Shown here: positions 7,033 through 14,800 of the stretch, piece after piece
How positions within the stretch are numbered: the stretch's first letter is position 1
How the letters are laid out: every line of letters starts with the position of its first letter
Assembly (NCBI GenBank): GCA_937877075.1
Contig: CALEGD010000144.1
Coordinates: 1 to 27,485 of the forward strand
DNA from: an uncultured Acholeplasmatales bacterium
GTDB taxonomy: Bacteria; Bacillota_I; Bacilli_A; ML615J-28; CAG-698
Length of the DNA stretch: 27,485 nucleotides
Direction: 5' to 3'
The notes under the pieces: generated by a model
What the model was told of the DNA's origin: nothing
Database searches by the model: none
What the model saw: only the letters and a program-made list of their open reading frames with translations
Position numbers and translations under genes: made by a program

Positions 7033-7858
7033 TAATTTCCTCCATTTTTTTAATGTATTGCCTACTTATTTCAATATCTTCTCCGGTAACTCCTTCAAAT
7101 ATTAAGACTGCTTCCGGAACATTTTCTTTAATTTTACGGAAAAGATGGGGGTAATCCATTAAACCTTGACCTAATCCGACCTGCTTTAAAGCGCCATCAA
7201 GAACAACAAAGTCTTTTAAATGAATGACAGAAATCTTGTCTTCTAAAAGTTTCAGACTGGTTTCAAAGATTTTTCGATGTTCTTGATAATTTTCGATATT
7301 CAAGTAATTAAATAGATCGACTGTAACCCTAAGGTTTTTTGAGGGAATATCATCTATCAGACGTTTTAATAATTCTGGTTTATAAATTAAATGATTGTAT
7401 GCCCCTTCAATTAAAACACAACTATCAAAGTGCTCCGCATGGTGAACTAAATCCCGGATTATTTCCCTGACTTCTAGATATGATTCTTCTAAATGGTTGC
7501 GTGGATGATAAGTCCAAGGTTCATCTTGATAAGAACCGGTCTCAGTTCCTACATATATAGTTCCAAATCTTCCCGCAAGTTCCAAATGTCGTTTGAAACG
7601 AGCAATATTAGTTTCACGGAAGGAAAGATTACTGTGAACGGGATTAAAATAAGCTCCGAGCATTGCAATTTTTACTTTGCTTTTCGATAAATGAAAGATT
7701 ATATCGTTAATATCAGCGGGTTTTAAATCCTCAATATTTTTTCCAAAGGATTTTTTTAGAACTAATTGTAGATAATTGAATTCATAGAAATTACAAAGTT
7801 CACCTAATTCTTTAGGGTTATTTGCCTTTAAATCATGGCCTCTGATGCCAATTTTCAT
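7025..7858 (-). CDS. Sugar isomerase/epimerase-type TIM barrel (AP_endonuc_2 / xylose isomerase-like)
   Basis: A 277-residue protein of the xylose-isomerase-like TIM-barrel superfamily, which includes many sugar epimerases and inosose dehydratases. The metal-ligand pattern can be followed through the barrel: Glu151 in 'VLIEGAYNH', Asp181 in 'VTVDLFNY', His213 in 'VIHLKDF' and Glu255 in 'LIFEGV'. It is the first gene of a minus-strand operon with the unknown gene and the GH105 hydrolase, behind a strong ribosome site (GGAGGAGG) and a strong promoter. In this setting it may isomerise or epimerise a uronate or keto-sugar released from pectin. The family is clear but the substrate is unknown, and a true endonuclease IV function is unlikely. 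Confidence 0.85.
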   Translation of the reverse strand: MKIGIRGHDLKANNPKELGELCNFYEFNYLQLVLKKSFGKNIEDLKPADINDIIFHLSKSKVKIAMLGAYFNPVHSNLSFRETNIARFKRHLELAGRFGTIYVGTETGSYQDEPWTYHPRNHLEESYLEVREIIRDLVHHAEHFDSCVLIEGAYNHLIYKPELLKRLIDDIPSKNLRVTVDLFNYLNIENYQEHRKIFETSLKLLEDKISVIHLKDFVVLDGALKQVGLGQGLMDYPHLFRKIKENVPEAVLIFEGVTGEDIEISRQYIKKMEEINE

Positions 7859-7936
7859 TTTTCCTCCTCCGCCACTTGCATATTTTTTATTTCTTTGTTA
7901 TAATTCAATGAAAAGAAAAAGAGATTAATTATGTAT

Positions 7937-7965
7937 ATTATACCAAAATAACCGAAAAATGTAAA
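7937..7965 (-). promoter_or_regulatory. Strong promoter of the TIM-barrel/GH105 operon
   Basis: On the minus strand TTTACA (7960-7965) and a perfect extended TATAAT (7937-7942, preceded by TGG) are spaced 17 bases apart. The predicted leader is about 70 bases. It is back-to-back with the rpsU promoter region. Confidence 0.8.
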
Positions 7966-8078
7966 TTCTTAATATAATTTCTTCGGTTCTCAAATATATT
8001 TTAATAAGATAAAATAAAACTTTTCTGTAATTTTATAGGAAAAATGCTTGCTTTTTTTGGAGAAAATGCAGATATGGC

Positions 8079-8107
8079 TTTACAACTTGAAACAATTGTG
8101 CTATAAT
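8079..8107 (+). promoter_or_regulatory. Sigma-A promoter of rpsU
   Basis: TTTACA (8079-8084), 17-base spacer, perfect TATAAT (8102-8107) with an extended TGC before it. The leader to the start codon is about 30 bases and contains GGAGGGA. Confidence 0.85.
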
Positions 8108-8144
8108 ACTAAAGTAATTACGTTGTGGAAGGAGGGACGAAGAA

Positions 8145-8330
8145 ATGCCAAAAACCGTAGTTCGCGAAAATGAAACAATTGAAGAAGCTCTTAAGCGTTT
8201 TAAAAGAGATGTGTCCAGAAACGGCGTCCTTGCAGAAGCACGTAAGAGAGAGCATTATCTAAAACCGAGCGATATTAAAAAGATGAAAAAAAGAGCTGCC
8301 AAAAAGCATGCTTATCGTCGTTCGCGTTAA
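8145..8330 (+). CDS. rpsU: 30S ribosomal protein S21
   Basis: S21 is a small basic protein of the 30S platform, near the anti-Shine-Dalgarno end of 16S rRNA. The 61-residue product has the family pattern: an acidic start '[18 protein letters not shown]', the central '[14 protein letters not shown]' and a highly basic tail ending 'KKHAYRRSR'. It has its own promoter and is followed directly by a terminator, so it is at least partly a separate unit. In Bacillus it is likewise upstream of yqeY and yqfC-yqfD; yqeY is missing here. Confidence 0.97.
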   Translation: MPKTVVRENETIEEALKRFKRDVSRNGVLAEARKREHYLKPSDIKKMKKRAAKKHAYRRSR

Positions 8331-8348
8331 AAGAAGCGGAACAGAAGG

Positions 8349-8377
8349 AGAACTTGATGGAGATTAAGTTCTTTTTT
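8349..8377 (+). terminator. Intrinsic terminator after rpsU
   Basis: AGAACTT (8349-8355) pairs with AAGTTCT (8366-8372) around a 10-base loop and runs into T's to 8377. The T run overlaps the -35 region of the putative sigma-E promoter of yqfC. Confidence 0.75.
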
Positions 8378-8405
8378 CATTTTATTTAACTTTTTTTCAT
8401 ATAAT
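8377..8405 (+). promoter_or_regulatory. Putative sigma-E-like sporulation promoter of yqfC-yqfD
   Basis: TCATTTT (8377-8383), a 14-base spacer and CATATAAT (8398-8405) match the Bacillus sigma-E consensus (KMATATT, CATACAHT) at 6 of 7 and 7 of 8 positions. The same -10 contains TATAAT, so sigma-A recognition is possible, but no good TTGACA-like box is placed 17 bases upstream. The predicted start site falls very close to the yqfC ribosome-binding site. Confidence 0.45.
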
Positions 8406-8421
8406 TCTTTAGGTGATGTAT

Positions 8422-8628
8422 ATGAGAAAAGGTTTAGAAATTAAATTAACTGTTTACCAAAATCAAAGAATCGTGATTGAGAATTATCATCAACTACTTG
8501 ATTTGAATGAGGAATTAATCCGAGTAGATATTTACACGATTGTCGGTAAATTTTTAAAATTAACTCAGATGGATAATTATATGATTGAAGTTATTGGCTC
8601 TATTAGTCGGGTGTTGATTGAAGATTAA
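8422..8628 (+). CDS. yqfC: Sporulation protein YqfC
   Basis: A 68-residue beta-rich protein of the YqfC family, which is in the sigma-E (mother-cell) regulon of Bacillus and needed for normal sporulation. The recognisable pattern is 'IVIENYHQLLDLNEELIRVD', cut here at 20 residues, followed by a glycine ('VGKFLKL') and the closing strand 'IEVIGSISRVLIE'. The frame extends upstream to a GTG at 8413, but AGGTGA at 8411-8416 is the ribosome site for the ATG at 8422. The next gene, yqfD, overlaps its end, as in other spore-formers. Short length and divergence keep this just below certainty, but the neighbour settles it. Confidence 0.85.
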   Translation: MRKGLEIKLTVYQNQRIVIENYHQLLDLNEELIRVDIYTIVGKFLKLTQMDNYMIEVIGSISRVLIED

Positions 8629-9724
8629 AGTGAAAAGATATTCAGTTTCAACAAAGAAAGAAAACCTGATTCATCTGAATCATTTTCGAATTAAGAATCT
8701 CGAGGTAGGCGGTGAAGAGCTAAAATTCATCACCGACAAAAACAATTTAGAACAAATGTCGAAGATTATTCAATTGGAATTTGTTGATTTGACCACAAAA
8801 TCTTTAAAACTGCTTTTAAAGAGGCATTTAATCACAATTATTGGGGTTTTAATCATTATTACTACTTTAATCTCTCAAAGTTTTTCGATCAGAAAAATAA
8901 CCTTTACCGATCCCGATACTTATAATTCTGAGATTATCGAATATTTGGAAAAATATTTTGATTATATTGGCCCTTTTGGCTATTTAAATAAAAATTTAAA
9001 TGAAATTAATTTTGACTTAAGAAGCGAATTCTATCATTATGAATGGATCGGTGTCAGGCGTAAGGGAGCGATTCTTTATATTGATATTAAGGAAATTAAA
9101 AATGAACCGATTGAAGAAGATAAAACTCCGGGTTCAATTTATGCCAAGGATTCTGGGATCGTAAAACGGTACCATGTAGAAAGTGGGTTTGTATTAGTTC
9201 AGGAAGAAGTTTATGTAGAAAAGGGAAGCATCTTAATCAGTGGGACGATTACCCATTATGATAATAGTATTGAAAACATCAGAGCTAAAGGCTATGTAAT
9301 TGCTGAAGTATTAAAATATCATGATATTACCGTACCGAAAGAAAAAGTCGAAATTGTTCGGACCGGAAAGATGGAAAGCAAAAAAGTATATTCTCTCTTT
9401 TCTAAAGGCATCAACAAACTAGAAACAAGTTTTTCTGATTTTGAAATAGAAGAAGGAGAGATTAAAACAATTGGATTTTTAAAAATTCAAAAACAATATT
9501 TTTATGAAATAAGAGAAGTTAAAACCATTTATTCAGAAGAAGAAGCAATATCATATGCCAAGTCAACAGTTATTAAAGAGTTTAGAAAAAATAAGGTCAA
9601 TCAATTCGAAAAAATAATCTTCAATAATTTGGTAAGAATAGAATTTGACGGAACATACTATCGGATTAGACTGATTGTGAAAACATATCAGAATATTGCC
9701 GAGTTTATTCCTTTGATAAATTAG
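8618..9724 (+). CDS. yqfD: Sporulation protein YqfD (stage IV-type membrane protein)
   Basis: YqfD proteins are single-pass membrane proteins made in the mother cell during sporulation. This one has 368 residues, slightly shorter than the Bacillus protein (about 400), with a soluble N-terminal part, one membrane helix near residues 70-87, and a long beta-rich external part. The conserved 'FDLRSEFYHYEWIGVRRKGAILYIDIKE' region (first part quoted to 'EWIGVRRKG') and 'GSIYAKDSGIVKRYHVESG' are characteristic. The chosen start is TTG at 8618, overlapping yqfC by 11 bases; a GTG at 8630 is an alternative and neither has a strong ribosome site. It is translationally coupled to yqfC. Presence of both genes suggests a spore-forming lineage or recent ancestry. 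Confidence 0.86.
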   Translation: MKIKVKRYSVSTKKENLIHLNHFRIKNLEVGGEELKFITDKNNLEQMSKIIQLEFVDLTTKSLKLLLKRHLITIIGVLIIITTLISQSFSIRKITFTDPDTYNSEIIEYLEKYFDYIGPFGYLNKNLNEINFDLRSEFYHYEWIGVRRKGAILYIDIKEIKNEPIEEDKTPGSIYAKDSGIVKRYHVESGFVLVQEEVYVEKGSILISGTITHYDNSIENIRAKGYVIAEVLKYHDITVPKEKVEIVRTGKMESKKVYSLFSKGINKLETSFSDFEIEEGEIKTIGFLKIQKQYFYEIREVKTIYSEEEAISYAKSTVIKEFRKNKVNQFEKIIFNNLVRIEFDGTYYRIRLIVKTYQNIAEFIPLIN

Positions 9725-9753
9725 ATGACAATCCATTTCGGCTATGATATAAT
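9725..9753 (+). promoter_or_regulatory. Sigma-A promoter of the phoH-ybeY-cdd-era operon
   Basis: ATGACA (9725-9730), exactly 17 bases, then TATAAT (9748-9753) preceded by an extended TGA. It begins immediately after the yqfD stop codon and lies 28 bases before the phoH start. Confidence 0.75.
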
Positions 9754-9781
9754 ATAAATAATTATAGGATGGTAATATTTA

Positions 9782-10747
9782 GTGAGTTATAAAATTATTT
9801 ATCGTTTAAAAAATGCTCTAAATGAAGCAAAATTAGCAGGACCAAATAATAAATTTATCCAATTGATTGAAGATCATTATCATGAGGAAATCCTTTTGCG
9901 ATTAGCGGAAATTAAAGTTAGTGAAGATTCAAAAAACATTGAATTACTTACAAACTTATTTGAAATGGTGGAAATCATTTTAGAAAATACCAATCTAAAT
10001 GAAATAGATTTAGTAAGCATCCTGAATAATTTTCGTGGAAATAACTCGGAAGAGATTATTGATTTATATTTACGTAAAAATGTTTTAATCACTACCGCCT
10101 CAGGAAAAACGATTTATCCAAAAACCCTTAACCAAAAGCATTACCTTTCAGCTTTGGAAAAGAATGATATTATCTTTGCAGTTGGCCCGGCCGGAACCGG
10201 TAAAACTTATCTCGGTGTTTTATTTGCAGTCAGCAAACTTAAAAGCGGTGAGATCAAGAAAATTGTTTTGGTCAGACCGGTTGTAGAAGCGGGTGAAAAA
10301 CTAGGATATCTACCGGGAGACGTCAAAGAAAAAATTGACCCTTACCTGGTGCCTTTATATGACAGTCTTAATGAAGCCTTAGGGAAAGACAATGTCGATC
10401 GTTTAATTGAAAAAGGCATTGTCGAGATTGCTCCCCTTGCCTATATGCGCGGCAGGACCATTGACGGAGCGATAATTATTCTTGATGAAGCTCAAAACAG
10501 CTCACAAATGCAAATGAAAATGTTCCTAACAAGACTCGGTTATGGTTCGAAGATGATAGTCACCGGCGATATTACTCAAATTGACCTACCAAACCGAAGT
10601 TCTTCCGGTCTTATTCAAGCCTTAAGTTTTCTTAAAGGTATTAAAGATATTAAGATCTGCCATTTTGAAAGCCATGATGTGATGCGGCATCCTTTAGTTC
10701 AAAAAATAATTGAAAGATATGAAAGACATGAAGATCAATCTCTATAA
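9782..10747 (+). CDS. phoH: PhoH-family ATPase (PhoH/YbeZ)
   Basis: PhoH/YbeZ is a cytoplasmic P-loop ATPase related to RNA helicase cores and associated with the RNase YbeY. The 321-residue protein has Walker A GPAGTGKT (135-142), 'VLVRPVVEAGEKLGYLPG', the Walker B LDEAQ (234-238) and 'MFLTRLGYGSKMIVTGDITQ', all family hallmarks. Translation starts at GTG 9782 behind AGGATGG. Its 3' end overlaps ybeY, the usual partner. In Bacillus pgpH lies between the two; it is not present here. Confidence 0.95.
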   Translation: MSYKIIYRLKNALNEAKLAGPNNKFIQLIEDHYHEEILLRLAEIKVSEDSKNIELLTNLFEMVEIILENTNLNEIDLVSILNNFRGNNSEEIIDLYLRKNVLITTASGKTIYPKTLNQKHYLSALEKNDIIFAVGPAGTGKTYLGVLFAVSKLKSGEIKKIVLVRPVVEAGEKLGYLPGDVKEKIDPYLVPLYDSLNEALGKDNVDRLIEKGIVEIAPLAYMRGRTIDGAIIILDEAQNSSQMQMKMFLTRLGYGSKMIVTGDITQIDLPNRSSSGLIQALSFLKGIKDIKICHFESHDVMRHPLVQKIIERYERHEDQSL

Positions 10748-11138
10748 TAATTTTGGTGAAATAGAATTTGATTATAAAAAGATTATTTCAGATTTAGAAG
10801 GATATTTCCAAGGTGAAGAAGAAATCTCTTTGATTTTAGTTGATTTAGGAGAGATCCAAAGGATTAATCGGGAATACCGAAATATTGATAGACCGACCGA
10901 TGTCATTTCTTTTGAAGGAGAGGAAGAAGCTTATTTAGGAGATGTCTTTATTTGTATCGAAAAAGTTGGAGAACAATCCCAAGATTATGGTCATAGTCTA
11001 GCTCGGGAATTTGCTTTTCTTTTAGTCCATGGAATCTTACATCTTCAAGGATATGATCATCAAAACCTTGAGGAAGAAAAAATTATGTTTTCCAAACAAG
11101 AAGAAATATTAAATGCTTTAAATTATCGGAGGAATTGA
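10728..11138 (+). CDS. ybeY: rRNA maturation endoribonuclease YbeY
   Basis: YbeY is a zinc-dependent RNase needed for 16S rRNA 3'-end maturation and ribosome quality control. The diagnostic metal motif HGILHLQGYDH is present near the C-terminus, and 'NRPTDV'-like 'DRPTDVISF' is in the middle. The frame has three possible starts, TTG 10710, ATG 10719 and ATG 10728. I chose 10728 because the product 'MKINLYNN' begins at the first family-like strand and gives 136 residues, near the usual length. All choices overlap phoH, so the two are translationally coupled. Confidence 0.93.
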   Translation: MKINLYNNFGEIEFDYKKIISDLEGYFQGEEEISLILVDLGEIQRINREYRNIDRPTDVISFEGEEEAYLGDVFICIEKVGEQSQDYGHSLAREFAFLLVHGILHLQGYDHQNLEEEKIMFSKQEEILNALNYRRN

Positions 11139-11139
11139 T

Positions 11140-11556
11140 ATGAAAATTGATGAACAACTTTTTGAAAAAGCCTTATATGCCTATCAAAATGCCTATACAC
11201 CCTATTCTCATTTTAATGTCGGGGCCGTCCTCTTAATGAAAGATGGGACGATTATCACCGGGAGTAATATTGAAAATGCTTCCTACGGACTAAGTAATTG
11301 TGCTGAAAGATCAGCACTATTTTCCGCTTATTCTCAAGGTTATCGGAAAGATGACATTGAAAGAATGATGGTCATCGGTAATTCTAGGGGACCAATTTCT
11401 CCCTGCGGTGCTTGCAGGCAAGTCATGAGCGAACTCATTCCATTAGATGTAGAAGTGGTGCTGACCAACTTAAAAAAAGATCTTAAAATTATGAAAGTAA
11501 AAGATCTATTACCTTATAGTTTTACTGACGGAGACCTTCATGGAAAAGGAATTTAA
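11140..11556 (+). CDS. cdd: Cytidine deaminase
   Basis: Cdd hydrolytically deaminates cytidine and deoxycytidine to uridine and deoxyuridine in pyrimidine salvage. The 138-residue protein has the zinc site in the standard arrangement: Cys54-Ala-Glu56 and PCGAC with Cys89 and Cys92, together with 'YSHFNVGAVL'. GGAGG precedes the ATG, which follows the ybeY stop by one base. Its 3' end overlaps era by 17 bases. In Bacillus dgkA separates ybeY and cdd; here the slot is empty. Confidence 0.97.
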   Translation: MKIDEQLFEKALYAYQNAYTPYSHFNVGAVLLMKDGTIITGSNIENASYGLSNCAERSALFSAYSQGYRKDDIERMMVIGNSRGPISPCGACRQVMSELIPLDVEVVLTNLKKDLKIMKVKDLLPYSFTDGDLHGKGI

Positions 11557-12448
11557 ATCAGGTTTTGTTGCGATAATCGGTCGACCTAATGTTGGAAAGT
11601 CGACTTTTGTTAATCAAATTTTAGGTGAAAAAATTTCCATCATCAGCAATAAACCACAAACGACTAGAAATCGGATTCATGGTATTTATACCGGAGAATC
11701 AGAACAGATAATCTTTATTGACACTCCGGGGATTCATAAACCACATCATGAACTCGGATCTTTTATGAACAAGGAAGCCCTGGCAACTTTAAAAGATGTT
11801 GACATCATCTTATATATCGTCTCCGCCAATGAAACTTTCGGACGCGGTGATGAATTTGTTATCTCTGAGTTAAGAAAAGTAAAGACTCCGGTCATTTTAG
11901 CTTTTAATAAAATTGATTTAATCAAGGACAAATCAGCTTTAATGGCCAATGTTATAAAATTTACTGAAGCTTATGTTTTTAAAGAAGTCTTTTATATCAG
12001 CGCCTTAAACGGAGAAAACACCGATAAAGTGCTTTCTGAGATAAGCGCAAGTCTTGAACCGGGACCGATGTATTATCCTAAAGAACAGAAAAGTAATTAT
12101 CCGGAGAAATTCATAATTGCAGAAATTATTCGGGAGAAAGTTTTAACCCTTACAAAAGAAGAAGTTCCTCATTCTGTTGCCGTGTTTGTAGAAGAGATGA
12201 AAACTGATGAGGATAATCCGAATTTATTAAATATCCGGGCAGTGATTTATGTAGAACGGACCTCCCAGAAAAAGATTATTATTGGTTCTGGCGGCCAAAT
12301 GATTAAAAAGATCGGGAGTTTGGCTAGGCGCGAAATTGTAATGTTACTTGGCCAAAAAATATATCTTGATTTATGGGTAAAAGTTGAAGAAGATTGGCGT
12401 AATAGGAAAGCGGTCTTAAAAAGACTGGGATTTATTTTGGAAAATTAA
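11540..12448 (+). CDS. era: GTPase Era
   Basis: Era is a GTPase that binds the 3' end of 16S rRNA and aids 30S assembly. The 302-residue protein has G1 GRPNVGKS (14-21), G3 DTPG (61-64), G4 NKID (123-126) and a C-terminal KH domain with 'IIIGSGGQMIKKIGSLAR'. The start lies inside the cdd end with CGGAGA upstream. It continues the ybeY-cdd-era ribosome-biogenesis operon; no convincing terminator was seen before yqzL. Confidence 0.97.
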   Translation: MEKEFKSGFVAIIGRPNVGKSTFVNQILGEKISIISNKPQTTRNRIHGIYTGESEQIIFIDTPGIHKPHHELGSFMNKEALATLKDVDIILYIVSANETFGRGDEFVISELRKVKTPVILAFNKIDLIKDKSALMANVIKFTEAYVFKEVFYISALNGENTDKVLSEISASLEPGPMYYPKEQKSNYPEKFIIAEIIREKVLTLTKEEVPHSVAVFVEEMKTDEDNPNLLNIRAVIYVERTSQKKIIIGSGGQMIKKIGSLARREIVMLLGQKIYLDLWVKVEEDWRNRKAVLKRLGFILEN

Positions 12449-12507
12449 TCACTATTTTGCGTATAAATGTATAAATTTTTGTCATTATATTATTAAGGAG
12501 GAATAAT

Positions 12508-12657
12508 ATGATTGATAAAAATTTAAAGAAATTTATTGAAACCGGGAAAGTTAAGGATTACCTTAATTACAAAAAACACAAGCGCGATACAGCGGAAATA
12601 TCCAAGGAACTGATGAACGGAGAAAAAAATGCAACTAAGAGAGGGGATAATAGTTAA
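12508..12657 (+). CDS. yqzL: YqzL-like small protein
   Basis: A 49-residue gene with a very strong AGGAGG (12496-12501) before its ATG. The product starts 'MIDKNLKKFIETGKVKDYLNYK', of which the first 18 residues carry the 'F-x-x-TG-x-V-x-x-YL-x-YK' pattern of YqzL, the tiny protein encoded between era and recO in Bacillus. It occupies exactly that position here and overlaps recO by 29 bases. Function is unknown in any organism I know of. The identification rests on short similarity plus perfect synteny. Confidence 0.8.
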   Translation: MIDKNLKKFIETGKVKDYLNYKKHKRDTAEISKELMNGEKNATKRGDNS

Positions 12658-13372
12658 ATCCCAAAAATACCAAGAGAATTCAAAAATTATCACCCTGGTT
12701 AATACTGAAGGCCTTGAAACATTTTTGGTTCGCGGAGCCAGTCTCCATAAAAGCCGAAATTTCAGTTATTCACAGGAATTGACAAAAATCGGCTATGATT
12801 TTCATAGCGGTCGAAACTCTTTCAATATCTTAACAACCGGAAAGGTTATCGAAAGCTACGGAGGAATTAAAGCTGATTTTAATAAATTAAACGATGCTTT
12901 ATTAATAATCGAAGCAACCAATCAACTTGGTATTCATCTTTCCGATTTCTCAACTTTTTATCAGTTTTTAGATGAAATTTTGTTACTCCTAGATCTAAAC
13001 CTTTATCATCCCTACTATCTCTTAATTTTTAGGGTTAAAATTCTCTATCTGCTCGGCATCGGACCAGTCTTTTCCAAATGTGTCGAATGTGGAAACAGAG
13101 ATAATCTTATTGGTTTTGATTTTCTAAAAGGGGGAATGAAATGTAATGAATGTGATAATAAAAACACCATTTATTATAATCAAGAAGTAATACAACTTTT
13201 AAGGTTTCTATATCTGAACAAACTGGAAAGTTTATCAACTGAGGTATTGGAGAAACTTCCAAACCACTATCTTGAGGCATCAAAGTTTCTTGACCGTTAC
13301 TACGAGCATTTTCTAGGTTATCAGAGTAGAGCCTCCAAAATTATTAAAAAGATGAAATTATCTGAGAATTGA
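12629..13372 (+). CDS. recO: DNA repair protein RecO
   Basis: RecO binds single-stranded DNA with RecR and loads RecA in the RecFOR pathway. The 247-residue protein has the N-terminal OB-fold start 'MQLREGIIVKSQKYQENSKI', a helical middle, and a four-cysteine zinc site at Cys151, Cys154, Cys172 and Cys175. GGAG upstream of ATG 12629 supports the start, inside the end of yqzL. A terminator overlaps its stop codon, closing the housekeeping operon before the Rnf cluster. Confidence 0.95.
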   Translation: MQLREGIIVKSQKYQENSKIITLVNTEGLETFLVRGASLHKSRNFSYSQELTKIGYDFHSGRNSFNILTTGKVIESYGGIKADFNKLNDALLIIEATNQLGIHLSDFSTFYQFLDEILLLLDLNLYHPYYLLIFRVKILYLLGIGPVFSKCVECGNRDNLIGFDFLKGGMKCNECDNKNTIYYNQEVIQLLRFLYLNKLESLSTEVLEKLPNHYLEASKFLDRYYEHFLGYQSRASKIIKKMKLSEN

Positions 13373-13400
13373 TTCGTTTGTAATCAATTCTTTCTTTTTT
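13365..13400 (+). terminator. Intrinsic terminator after recO
   Basis: AGAATTGATT (13365-13374) pairs with AATCAATTCT (13382-13391) around a 7-base loop, followed by a T-rich run to 13400. The recO stop codon is within the left arm. Confidence 0.85.
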
Positions 13401-13428
13401 AAAAACGGTCTCAATTGACAAAAGACTA

Positions 13429-13457
13429 TTCACAAAAATGTTAATTTATGCTATAAT
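13429..13457 (+). promoter_or_regulatory. Promoter of the rnf operon
   Basis: TTCACA (13429-13434), exactly 17 bases, then a perfect TATAAT (13452-13457) with an extended TGC. A second -35-like TTGACA lies upstream at 13415-13420 but has no matching -10. Confidence 0.82.
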
Positions 13458-13496
13458 ACATATGTTTGAAACCATCTAAACAAAAGGAGGTACATT

Positions 13497-14792
13497 GTGT
13501 TTATTAAAAGCAAAGGAACTCATATTTCGGAACATAAAGGACATAAGGAACTCTCTTCCTCAAGTCCGGTTTTTGAATTCCAAAATCCCGAATATGTTTA
13601 TATTCCTTTAGTAGAGCAGAATACACCCTGCGAAGTATTAGTAAAAGTTGGAGATACTGTTAAGGTAGGACAAGTTGTAGCCAATAAGACAGGGCATTTC
13701 CCGATACCTATGCATGCTTCTGTTAGCGGTGAAGTTGTTTCAATTAATCAAAAGATGTGGCATTGTTCGGGTAAGATGGTACCTACAATCCAAATTAAAA
13801 ATGATTACAAAGAAACAAAATTGGATACTAAACCTAATGATGTCGAAAGCCTTTCTAAAGAGGACATTATCGAGATCGTCAAGGCTTGTGGTATTGTTGG
13901 TCTCGGCGGAAGTGGTTTTCCGGCCTATGCTAAGTATCAAGTTCATAATCCTATTGATTATGTAATCCTTAATGCCGCGGAATGTGAACCATATCTGACA
14001 GCAGACTATGTTTTGATGAATAATCGACTGGATACTATTATCCGGGGATTAAAGTATATCATGAAAGCAGTTGCAGCTAAAAAAGCCGTAATCGCAATAA
14101 AAGAAAATAAAAAAACATTAATTGAAAAAATCAGACTTGCAATCGCAAATGAGGATGATTTGAGTCTATTTCTCTTAAAGGATGTTTATCCGGCTGGTTG
14201 GGAAAAATATATTGTCCAAAGAGTAACAAAAAAGGATTATCATTCCTTACCGTGTGAAGCAGGTGCTGTCGTTAATAATGTCGGTACCGCTCATGCCGTT
14301 GCTTTGGCGGTCGAAAATAATCAACCTCTTGTTGATAAAATTATTACAATTACCGGTGAAGGCATCAATGATCCTCAGAATGTCCATGTAAAAATCGGGA
14401 CCAATCTAAAAGAAGTAATCAAAGAAATCGGCGGTTATACTCCTGATTTAGATGATGCTTACTTTATTGCCGGTGGACCAATGACTGGAAAAGCAATTGT
14501 ATTTGATAATCTAATTGTTAATCGTGCCCTGACAAGTGCGGTTGTAATGCCGAAGGACATCCGTGAAGTTAACCCTGAATGTTTGGGATGTGGTAAATGC
14601 GGCGATGTTTGTCCGGTATTCCTTTCCCCAATTGTCATTAAAGATGCACTTTTGGATAATGATCTGAAAAAAATTGCACAACTAAGACCAGAACTATGTA
14701 TGCAATGTGGTTTATGCTCATATATATGCCCGTCCAGAATTGAACTTACGGATGCAGTAGTTAGAGCTAAAAATAAAGTGGCAAAGAAGTAG
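13497..14792 (+). CDS. rnfC: Rnf complex subunit RnfC
   Basis: RnfC is the peripheral NADH-binding subunit of the Rnf complex, which couples ferredoxin:NAD electron transfer to Na+ or H+ pumping. The 431-residue protein has the N-terminal domain, the NADH/FMN-type nucleotide site 'VGLGGSGFPAYAK' (134-146) with 'AECEPYLTADYVLM', and two C-terminal [4Fe-4S] motifs: Cys362-365-368-372 and Cys401-404-407-411. Translation starts at GTG 13497, six bases after AGGAGG. It is of full length and looks intact, in contrast to RnfB in the same operon. First gene of the operon, 8 bases before rnfD. Confidence 0.96.
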   Translation: MFIKSKGTHISEHKGHKELSSSSPVFEFQNPEYVYIPLVEQNTPCEVLVKVGDTVKVGQVVANKTGHFPIPMHASVSGEVVSINQKMWHCSGKMVPTIQIKNDYKETKLDTKPNDVESLSKEDIIEIVKACGIVGLGGSGFPAYAKYQVHNPIDYVILNAAECEPYLTADYVLMNNRLDTIIRGLKYIMKAVAAKKAVIAIKENKKTLIEKIRLAIANEDDLSLFLLKDVYPAGWEKYIVQRVTKKDYHSLPCEAGAVVNNVGTAHAVALAVENNQPLVDKIITITGEGINDPQNVHVKIGTNLKEVIKEIGGYTPDLDDAYFIAGGPMTGKAIVFDNLIVNRALTSAVVMPKDIREVNPECLGCGKCGDVCPVFLSPIVIKDALLDNDLKKIAQLRPELCMQCGLCSYICPSRIELTDAVVRAKNKVAKK

Positions 14793-14800
14793 GTGAAAAT

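Noticed and set aside
7876..7904. Plus-strand TTGCAT-N17-TATAAT that could drive a long rpsU leader or small RNA
   Set aside because: The -35 matches only three of six, it overlaps the leader of the opposite operon, and no RNA structure follows. The remainder of 7859-8078 holds nothing I can name.
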